Shown one piece after another: positions 29,469 to 36,267 of a stretch of 46,774 nt of DNA. This DNA comes from an uncultured Lachnospiraceae bacterium (GTDB taxonomy: Bacteria > Bacillota > Clostridia > Lachnospirales > Lachnospiraceae). Below the pieces are notes generated by a model. It was not told the DNA's origin and ran no database searches. It saw only the letters and a program-made list of their open reading frames with translations. A program made the position numbers and the translations under genes. Position 1 is the first letter of the stretch; every line of letters begins with the position of its first letter. Location: contig ONEJ01000014.1 in assembly GCA_900316805.1 (NCBI GenBank), forward strand, positions 1 through 46,774, read 5' to 3'.

Positions 29469-32435
29469 CTATCCTACCAGTTCCTGCGCAGAACGGATAA
29501 AGCTCTCCGCAATATGATAAAGCCGTCTGGTCTGCGCCGGATCATTTTTTGTCTCTGCCAGTTCTTCGTTTTCTCTCATCTGATCTTCCCGGCTGATGGC
29601 TGCCATCCGGGATCGTAAAAGAGACAAATCAGATACATGGGTTACTTTGATGTCGACCGCCTCACTGCTGCCATCCCCGGTTTCTCCCATGGCAGCCGAC
29701 AGTTCCTCCATATGCTCTCGGAAATACCTTTCAGTTTCCTCGTCATCTGCAGCGATTATACCGGAAATGCCATGCTCCTGCGCCCGGAATGCTGCTGCCA
29801 CTTTTCCTATCCGTCCGCCATCAAAAAGGATATCCACAAGACCCTTTTCCTTTTTTCCCCGAACGATTTTAAGGCATACGCCGGTGACAGAATCCCCGTT
29901 CTCGATAGGAATCACATAGCATTCTTCCTCCTTAGCCTGCTTAGCGCAGAGAGAAAACTGTGTATTCATCTGCCTCAGCAAGCGAATATCCAAAGACCGC
30001 ATCTGCGGATCCTCCAAAATCATGGTGGACATGACGTTCTCTGCAATATCCGCAAGGGTCTCCTGGGCATCAGCCAGCTCCGAAGGATTCTTTAGGGCCT
30101 CCGAAAAATCATCAAGTACCTGCTGTTTCAAATCTGCGATTTTCTCCATGGAATCCTTGGAAAAGGTTCCCTGTCTCCACAACTGATCCATCATCTGATT
30201 GGGACGGCGCAGCATATCCGATACCGCCATGATATTGACCATGCTGTAGGTAATATCATAGCGCTCCAGATAGGCATACACCTCCTCCGGTGCCGCAAGT
30301 GTCTGCTGATATTGTGCCAGCTGCTCCGCTGCATAGCGTTTTGTGGCCTCCTGTTCCTGGGCGTTCTCTTCCATCCCGGCCAGAGCCTCTGCCAGCTGTT
30401 CCGGTGTCATATTCATCCATTTTTCCTCCCCCAGCTGCGCCAGCTTCTGGGGACTTACCGTATCCAGCACATCTTTCAGGCAATCCTGTTGAAAAGCAGT
30501 TTCTATCTGATCATCAATTTTTACTCCGGAGGATTTCGCCTCCACGCCGGCAAAGTCATCCGATATCTCATAATCCATCTGGCCTTTATTACCGGAACGT
30601 ACAGCTGTCAGAAGATTTCGCATGGTGATATCAGAACCCTGGTTCATCAAAAAGCCCAGAGCTGCACCATCTGTCTTCTCCACCTGCGCGATCAGACGAT
30701 AAATTCCGATATAGCCGCTTCTCTCTTCTTCGGAAATCTCCCGGTTCTGCTCCAGCTTCCACAGGTAACGGCTGAACCTTTCCTCCTCACCATTTCCTGT
30801 CTCCTGCTTTATCTGCTCTGCCACCAGATTCAGTTCTTCCAGATTCATATCCAGCGGGTTCTTGCCCTTTCGAATCATCTCCAGGGTCACGGCCGGATTC
30901 ATGTTGCGGAAAGCACGCTGCATTTTTTCGTCCAGTGCTTTGACCTCCATGATATTTTCCGGTGTAATTTCCATCCGGTTATAGGCCAAAATCCGGACGG
31001 CACGGCGGTTTCCCTCGCCGGTGTCCAGATGCAGATCCTGTAAAATATCATCTACATTGGAAAAAGCTTTCTGTATGGAATCCCCCATATCTTCACGGGG
31101 ACTGGTCATCAAAGCCTCATAGCTCTCATTTGCCTGCGCAAATACCTGCTGCAGGCGGTTTCCGGCATCATGGATTTCTGCCACAGAAGCTTCCATATCA
31201 ACCTCGCCCAGAACATAGGCGGGCCGCCCCTTCAGGGCATCAAACACTTCCAGCGTCTGGGCCATCCGGTTCACATTTTCCTCTGTGGGTTCAATACCTG
31301 CACTGTCTAAAAGAGCCCCGTAATACTGTCCTTCCTGCGTTTTCAGGTCCTCTACCAGATCCTCCATGGGCCTTAGGTCCATTTCCACACCCATCTTCTC
31401 CATGGCAGCGCCCGCATCTGCCGTCATCACAAGCCGGGTTTCCTCCAGCTTTCTTCTGGCAGTGATCATGGATGCATCCGCCGGACGTTTTCCGTCAGAA
31501 ATAGCAGCTGCCATAGCGTCTACCATGTCATTCCAGTCCACGGAACCGGACTGCAACTGTTCGGAAAGCTGCTGCAGATCCAACAATCTCTCCAGATTCT
31601 CCCCTGTAAGAGGAATCCGGTGTTCGATCAGCCACTTGCTGTTATCCAGATTTTGTTCATTCAGCTCAAGTCCTGCATCCACAATGATCTGCTGGATCTG
31701 AGACTTCAACTCCGAAACATCAATGGCTTCGCCTTCATTTTCATTTCCCATACCGGAAACGCTGTGAGTAGCCAGATATACATTCCGGATAGTTGGCTCC
31801 AGACCATTCGTCAGCAGATAAGCCATGGCATTTTCATTCATTCCCGAAATGGAAACCGCCTGGGAAAGGGCCTTTAGGCTTTCCTCCACATTGGCGTCCG
31901 TAGCCGGAAGATCATGGAGCTCCAGAGTCTGAATGATTTGCTGTGCCACTACCGGACTTCCGGTAATCTCCTCCAGTTGTTCCCGGCTTAATCCATCTCC
32001 GTAGGCAGATAAATCAACACCAGCCTTTGCCAGCACTGCTTTGATCTTATCCGTTACTGTGATAATGGTTCTGCTGTCAGAATCTGTCAGGGAAAATCCA
32101 TCCTCTGTCATCTGTCTTAAATCTTCCGGTGAAGTGGTATTGGACACAACCGCAACCTCATTTTTCCGTGCCTCTGCAGACTGTTGCCCCTGTTGCTCGA
32201 TCTGCTGGGCTACTGTCTTTGACGCCTCCTGCTTCGCAGGATTCTGGTAGGTAGCCATATCGATGTTGCCCTTATCTGACACCCCGACAGTTCGGTCAAA
32301 GTGCTCCTGCTGCGCCCCAAAAACACTGCTGCTCTCCGGCATATATGCCTGATAAGCTGCAATGGCTTTGTCACTGTTTTCCCGATTTGCATTGCGTGTC
32401 ACATGATCCCAAAGATTCGCCTGTTCAATCTGCAT
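29469..32435 (-). CDS. DUF6240-like large protein, sigma-28 controlled, possible FliK-type function
   Basis: 988 residues from the ATG at 32435 (GGAGGG upstream; the frame is open further but crosses the promoter). It is almost entirely acidic, Gln/Glu-rich helical sequence, with no signal peptide or membrane segment. Repeated short patterns of the type 'LxxxGLxxTxxNVxxA' occur through residues 120-640 (for example GLEPTIRNV, SDITMRNLL, RMEITPENIM). The C-terminal part (about 835-915) has the layout of a flagellar hook-length control (FliK) C-domain: CLKIVRGKKEKGLVDILFDG then VAAAFRAQEHG. A sigma-28 promoter precedes it. It is plausibly exported or used during hook assembly. Confidence 0.8.
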   Translation of the reverse strand: MQIEQANLWDHVTRNANRENSDKAIAAYQAYMPESSSVFGAQQEHFDRTVGVSDKGNIDMATYQNPAKQEASKTVAQQIEQQGQQSAEARKNEVAVVSNTTSPEDLRQMTEDGFSLTDSDSRTIITVTDKIKAVLAKAGVDLSAYGDGLSREQLEEITGSPVVAQQIIQTLELHDLPATDANVEESLKALSQAVSISGMNENAMAYLLTNGLEPTIRNVYLATHSVSGMGNENEGEAIDVSELKSQIQQIIVDAGLELNEQNLDNSKWLIEHRIPLTGENLERLLDLQQLSEQLQSGSVDWNDMVDAMAAAISDGKRPADASMITARRKLEETRLVMTADAGAAMEKMGVEMDLRPMEDLVEDLKTQEGQYYGALLDSAGIEPTEENVNRMAQTLEVFDALKGRPAYVLGEVDMEASVAEIHDAGNRLQQVFAQANESYEALMTSPREDMGDSIQKAFSNVDDILQDLHLDTGEGNRRAVRILAYNRMEITPENIMEVKALDEKMQRAFRNMNPAVTLEMIRKGKNPLDMNLEELNLVAEQIKQETGNGEEERFSRYLWKLEQNREISEEERSGYIGIYRLIAQVEKTDGAALGFLMNQGSDITMRNLLTAVRSGNKGQMDYEISDDFAGVEAKSSGVKIDDQIETAFQQDCLKDVLDTVSPQKLAQLGEEKWMNMTPEQLAEALAGMEENAQEQEATKRYAAEQLAQYQQTLAAPEEVYAYLERYDITYSMVNIMAVSDMLRRPNQMMDQLWRQGTFSKDSMEKIADLKQQVLDDFSEALKNPSELADAQETLADIAENVMSTMILEDPQMRSLDIRLLRQMNTQFSLCAKQAKEEECYVIPIENGDSVTGVCLKIVRGKKEKGLVDILFDGGRIGKVAAAFRAQEHGISGIIAADDEETERYFREHMEELSAAMGETGDGSSEAVDIKVTHVSDLSLLRSRMAAISREDQMRENEELAETKNDPAQTRRLYHIAESFIRSAQELVG

Positions 32436-32457
32436 GTTGTGTCCCTCCATGCTGTAT

Positions 32458-32485
32458 ATATCGGCAGTTCTTTTCAATTTCTTGA
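32458..32485 (-). promoter_or_regulatory. Sigma-28 promoter of the DUF6240 gene
   Basis: On the minus strand the -10 element GCCGATAT (32465-32458) matches the sigma-28 consensus exactly. TCAA (32485-32482) lies 16 bases upstream (CAAG at 15). It is 22 bases before the ATG, with the ribosome site between. Confidence 0.7.
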
Positions 32486-32571
32486 CATACAGATAATAAT
32501 ACATTTGCCGGGAACAAATCCCAGATTGCTCAGATTGTTCCCAGCAAATGATATTTCATGAATCAGCTATA

Positions 32572-32877
32572 TTATTTTTCTTCATAATCCAGACATGTAC
32601 GGGTTGCCGTATATGGCCGGACCTTTCCATCAGCAACCGCCACGTGCTTCGGATGTACCGCATATCCCTTCAGGGATGCTTCATCTGTAAATGTGGAATC
32701 CAGCATCACATCTGCATTGGAACTTGGCAATCCCTCCGTGATGACGTGAATGTCTGTAAGTCCCGGAATCTGACCTGCAAGACCTTCCAGGCCTTCCTTG
32801 ATTCCTGCCTTTACATTCTTCTTCTCTTCCTCTGTTAAGGTGTCCTTCAGTGTCCATAAAATAATGTGCTTTACCAT
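32572..32877 (-). CDS. Dabb-family (stress-responsive A/B barrel) protein
   Basis: 101 residues from the ATG at 32877 with AAAGGAG upstream. This is a dimeric ferredoxin-like alpha-beta barrel, as in the Dabb/DUF3291 families: MVKHIILWTLKDTLTEEEK start, then GLTDIHVITEGLPSSNADVML and the YAVHPKHVAVADG segment. No catalytic residue is assignable. Many relatives are small-molecule binding or stress proteins. It follows and overlaps by 7 bases a small uncertain ORF on the same strand. Confidence 0.88.
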   Translation of the reverse strand: MVKHIILWTLKDTLTEEEKKNVKAGIKEGLEGLAGQIPGLTDIHVITEGLPSSNADVMLDSTFTDEASLKGYAVHPKHVAVADGKVRPYTATRTCLDYEEK

Positions 32878-33062
32878 GGTAATCTCCTTTTCTCTGAAAA
32901 CGCAACATTGTGATAATAACATTTCACTGCTTCCTTCGCATTATCCTTAGCCATAGCTAACAGACTTTGTTCCCCGGCAGCCTTCTGTTCCAAATCTGCT
33001 TTGCATGCAGCATAGGCTTCCTGTGATACCGTTTCCGTTTCATATTTTCTTCTCCTCTTCAT
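32871..33062 (-). CDS. Possible 63-aa protein, uncertain
   Basis: The open frame starts at an ATG at 33062 and overlaps the Dabb start by 7 bases. The product is Lys/Ala/Glu-rich and helical (ADLEQKAAGEQSLLAMAKDN), with no known domain. Its start lies inside the end of the small membrane ORF at 33040-33189, in another frame. The two may be halves of one gene broken by a frameshift, because the first ends in acidic DEEEKK and the second begins RRRKYETET. It is not recognised. Confidence 0.4.
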   Translation of the reverse strand: MKRRRKYETETVSQEAYAACKADLEQKAAGEQSLLAMAKDNAKEAVKCYYHNVAFSEKRRLPW

Positions 33063-33189
33063 CCGGATCTACCTTTTCCTCCTTCGACTTCATGATCCCA
33101 ATTCCTCCCAAAACCGCTATGGCAATTACAACAAGTATCAAAATGCATCCTATCAGCATTTTCTTTTTCTTAAAAAGTCCTCGTAACAC
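33040..33189 (-). CDS. Possible small membrane protein (49 aa)
   Basis: The frame begins at a GTG at 33189, or an ATG at 33159 (39 residues). It encodes Lys-rich residues, one membrane helix (MLIGCILILVVIAIAVLGGI) and a charged cytoplasmic tail ending KVDPDEEEKKI. No clear ribosome site was seen. It lies in an AT-rich region with no better gene. From 33190 to 33549 I see no gene, only AT-rich sequence and a promoter-like box near 33466. Confidence 0.35.
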   Translation of the reverse strand: MLRGLFKKKKMLIGCILILVVIAIAVLGGIGIMKSKEEKVDPDEEEKKI

Positions 33190-33465
33190 ACTGCCTTTGG
33201 CATCTTCCTTTTTTGAATTTCTATACTCTATTAACTATATTACTATAAGAAAAGTAATTCTACAATATTTACTATTACTAATGGTTATGATTGGTCATTT
33301 TCTGGCAGAAAAATGCATGGAACCGTTACTTTTGTTCCTCCTTCATTAGCTTAAAATTGCAAGTAACGTGCAGTCAAACCTTTTCTTACAAAATTTGGAA
33401 GCTCGCAATCCTCACAACAGGCGGTGTAATTTTCGCGAACTGTATCTTTCTATATTATTTTATGC

Positions 33466-33471
33466 TATAAT
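33466..33471 (+). promoter_or_regulatory. Extended -10 element for the MntA/HepT-type pair
   Basis: TATAAT at 33466-33471 preceded by TG and one base (TGC), which can work without a good -35 box; none is seen. It is about 79 bases before the ATG at 33550. Confidence 0.45.
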
Positions 33472-33549
33472 CTTATAGTGATTGGTATCAACAGGATCAA
33501 GTTGAAATGAAGATTTGTCTCGTATCATAAATGAAAGCAGGGATATACA

Positions 33550-33831
33550 ATGTCTACAATGAGTATAGAAACCTTAATCCGGCATGTAACTGAAATTTGC
33601 AAAAGGAATGATGTAAAACACTTATCTCTTATCGGTTCTTTCGCAACTGGTACCGCAACACCTAAAAGCGATATTGATTTTGTTGTGTATGGCTGCCCGG
33701 ATCTTTTGAAATTAGAAAAGGATTTAGAATCAATCGAGACACTCCGTAAAATAGATGTTTTCGACTACCATTCCATTCATAACCGCTTTTTATTGGAGGA
33801 TATTGAAAAATATGGAAAACAAATATATTAA
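33550..33831 (+). CDS. MNT-type minimal nucleotidyltransferase (MntA-like antitoxin)
   Basis: 93 residues. The core motif G29-S30, then ten residues, then D41-I-D43 fits the GSx10DxD signature of minimal nucleotidyltransferases. In the MntA/HepT system this enzyme transfers AMP groups to a Tyr of the HEPN toxin and silences it. The overlapping downstream gene is a HEPN-type partner, which makes this the likely role. An older name for such pairs is HI0073/HI0074 nucleotidyltransferase and substrate-binding protein. AGGG lies before the ATG. The region is AT-richer than its neighbours, suggesting horizontal transfer. Confidence 0.85.
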   Translation: MSTMSIETLIRHVTEICKRNDVKHLSLIGSFATGTATPKSDIDFVVYGCPDLLKLEKDLESIETLRKIDVFDYHSIHNRFLLEDIEKYGKQIY

Positions 33832-34264
33832 TCGTTATTATACCTTCTGCAAAAGCCTGCAGAACTTAGAAAAAAGCAGAATTGCTAATCCGGATGCAGA
33901 CTTTGTATTAGAGGGTACTGTTCAAAATTTCAACCTTACTTTCGACATTTCATGGAAGGTAATGAAGGATATTCTTGTAAAACGTATGAGTGTCACAGAC
34001 TTTGCTATTGGCTCCCCAAGAGACACCTTACAGGCAGCTTTTACAAATGGGTTGATTTTTGATGATGAATGGCTGCAGATGCTGCGTATCAGAAACCAAT
34101 TAGCACACGATTACGATGGCAGTCTCGCTGCCGAAACTTTTACATTGATTATTACTGTTTTTTATGATTGCTTTGTAAAATTCAGAGACCAAGCAGCGGT
34201 GTATTACACAAACAACGGCAATAGCTTTGAACAACCGGATTCTTTTCATAATAAACAGCCTTAG
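33812..34264 (+). CDS. HEPN-type partner (HepT/HI0074-like)
   Basis: 150 residues from the ATG at 33812, overlapping the nucleotidyltransferase gene by 20 bases. It is an all-helical NTSB/HEPN fold, with a conserved R94-NQLA-H99-D-Y101, which fits the Rx4-6HxY RNase motif of HepT toxins; Y101 would be the AMPylated residue. The pair could be a type VII toxin-antitoxin module or the older, uncharacterised nucleotidyltransferase complex. The gene ends near a strong bidirectional terminator shared with glgB. Confidence 0.85.
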   Translation: MENKYINRYYTFCKSLQNLEKSRIANPDADFVLEGTVQNFNLTFDISWKVMKDILVKRMSVTDFAIGSPRDTLQAAFTNGLIFDDEWLQMLRIRNQLAHDYDGSLAAETFTLIITVFYDCFVKFRDQAAVYYTNNGNSFEQPDSFHNKQP

Positions 34265-34290
34265 GCCGGATAACTGACACTTGAATTATA

Positions 34291-34332
34291 TTTATAAAAA
34301 GGACTTCCAACTCGGAAGTCCTTTTTTATAAA
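34291..34332. terminator. Bidirectional terminator, HEPN gene and glgB
   Basis: TTTATAAAAAGGACTTCC (34291-34308) pairs with GGAAGTCCTTTTTTATAAA (34314-34332) around AACTC. A- and T-runs flank the stem on both sides. Confidence 0.9.
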
Positions 34333-34338
34333 TATGTA

Positions 34339-36243
34339 CTAAAATTTAAATACAGCAACTCCATAGGCCGGAAGCGGATAAGCAATGGAATATTTCCTGC
34401 CGTTACACTCTTCCTTCTCCGGCTTGTATGCAGTCGGGCGGTTGGTGTCCGAACCGTTAAACTTCGGATCCTCGCTGTTTAAGATCAGCTTGTAGGTCTT
34501 ACGTCTCGAAACGCCTACACGGTAATCATCTCTGGCCACCGGTGTAAAGTTGATGACAAAGAGCAGATTATTCTTTCCATCCTTGCTCTTACGAATAAAG
34601 CTGAAAATGCTCCGATCGTTATCATTGGCATCAATCCACTCGAAGCCATCCCAACTATTGTCTAATTCATAGAGGCAGCGGTTGTCGCGGTAAATGTGAA
34701 GCAGTTCCTTAACCCAATCCTGCATCTTCTTGTGATTCGGATCAGAAAGCAGGAACCAGTCCAACTCGCGCTCCTCGCTCCACTCCCGCTTCTGAGCGAA
34801 TTCCTGTCCCATAAACAGAAGCTTCTTGCCGGAATGTCCCATCATAAAAGCATAGCCAGCCATCAGATTCTTGAACTTATCCCCCTCAAGTCCCGGCATC
34901 TTGTTGAGCATAGAACACTTCAGGTGAACCACCTCATCGTGGGAAAGAACAAGAATGTACTTCTCACTCTCGTTATAGCTCATGGCAAAGGTCATCTTAT
35001 TGTGGTTATCTTTGCGGAAAAGTGGATCCAGCTTCATGTAATCCAGGAAATCATGCATCCAGCCCATGTTCCACTTGTAGCTGAAATTCAGACCGCCGTC
35101 CTCCGCGTCGCCGGTCACCTGCGGCCATGCGGTGGACTCCTCTGCAATCATCACTGCTCCCGGATTTCTTCTGAGAACTATAGTATTCACATGCCTGAAG
35201 AACTCAATGGCTTCCAGATTCTGATTTCCACCATATTTGTTGGCAACCCACTGTCCGTCCTGTTTTCCGTAATCCAGATAAAGCATAGAGGCAACGGCAT
35301 CCACTCTGAGGCCGTCCACATGATAGTTCTCAATCCACATCAATGCACTTCCGATCAGGAAATTCTTAACCTCATTCTTTCCATAGTCAAAAATCTTGGT
35401 TCCCCAGTCCGGATGTTCGCCCTTACGGGGATCTGCGTACTCATAGGTCGCTGTTCCGTCAAATTCAGCAAGACCATGGGCATCCCTTGGGAAATGTGCC
35501 GGTACCCAGTCCAGAATGACACCGATCTTGTTCCGATGGCATTCATTGATCAGATAAGCAAACTCCTCCGGTGTTCCGTAACGGGAAGTCGGCGCATAAT
35601 AACCGGTTACCTGATATCCCCATGAGCCATCATAAGGATATTCTGAGATTCCCATAAGCTCAATGTGTGTATACCCCATATCCTTAACATATGGAATCAG
35701 TGACTCCGCCAGTTCCCGATATGTATAAAAGCCTTCATCATCACGTCCCGGATGGCGCATCCAGGATCCCGGATGAACCTCATAAATCGCCATGGGCTGC
35801 TCAAACAGAGTCTCCTGTGTCAGCTTGGAACGGCTCTCCATCCAGACATCATCTGACCATTTGAAATTTGAGATATCGGTAACAACGGATGCTGTCTCCG
35901 GTCGAAGCTGTGCATAATTTGCATAGGGATCCGCTTTGTACAGAGTTCTTCCATCTCTGGCTTTGATCACAAACTTGTACATATCTCCAAGCTTGACGCC
36001 CGGAATGAACTTCTCATATACCCCCATCGTATCCGGTTTTACCCGCTCCATCTCATCAGCGGTCTCATTCCAATTGTTGAAATTGCCAACTACAAATACC
36101 TTCTGCGCATGGGGTGCCCACACATCAAAGCAGACACCTTCCTGCCCATCTATGGTCATCGCATGGGCCCCCAGCTTCCGGTAAATGTCATAGTGCGTTC
36201 CCTGTCCGTACAGGTAGCAGTCCATTTCAGTAAAATTGCTCAT
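34339..36243 (-). CDS. glgB: 1,4-alpha-glucan branching enzyme
   Basis: 634 residues from the ATG at 36243 with GGAGGG upstream. GlgB cuts alpha-1,4 chains and rejoins them as alpha-1,6 branches in glycogen. An N-terminal CBM48 domain (about 25-130; VCFDVWAPHAQKVFVVGNFN) precedes the GH13 barrel. The nucleophile Asp is in GLRVDAVASMLY, the general acid Glu in MIAEESTAW, and the third Asp in LVLSHDEVVH. The C-terminal all-beta domain ends in YGVAVFKF. No other glg gene lies beside it; the upstream TPR/P-loop gene is probably in the same transcript (24-base gap). Confidence 0.96.
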   Translation of the reverse strand: MSNFTEMDCYLYGQGTHYDIYRKLGAHAMTIDGQEGVCFDVWAPHAQKVFVVGNFNNWNETADEMERVKPDTMGVYEKFIPGVKLGDMYKFVIKARDGRTLYKADPYANYAQLRPETASVVTDISNFKWSDDVWMESRSKLTQETLFEQPMAIYEVHPGSWMRHPGRDDEGFYTYRELAESLIPYVKDMGYTHIELMGISEYPYDGSWGYQVTGYYAPTSRYGTPEEFAYLINECHRNKIGVILDWVPAHFPRDAHGLAEFDGTATYEYADPRKGEHPDWGTKIFDYGKNEVKNFLIGSALMWIENYHVDGLRVDAVASMLYLDYGKQDGQWVANKYGGNQNLEAIEFFRHVNTIVLRRNPGAVMIAEESTAWPQVTGDAEDGGLNFSYKWNMGWMHDFLDYMKLDPLFRKDNHNKMTFAMSYNESEKYILVLSHDEVVHLKCSMLNKMPGLEGDKFKNLMAGYAFMMGHSGKKLLFMGQEFAQKREWSEERELDWFLLSDPNHKKMQDWVKELLHIYRDNRCLYELDNSWDGFEWIDANDNDRSIFSFIRKSKDGKNNLLFVINFTPVARDDYRVGVSRRKTYKLILNSEDPKFNGSDTNRPTAYKPEKEECNGRKYSIAYPLPAYGVAVFKF

Positions 36244-36267
36244 CTCTAACCCTCCATACAATTTATT

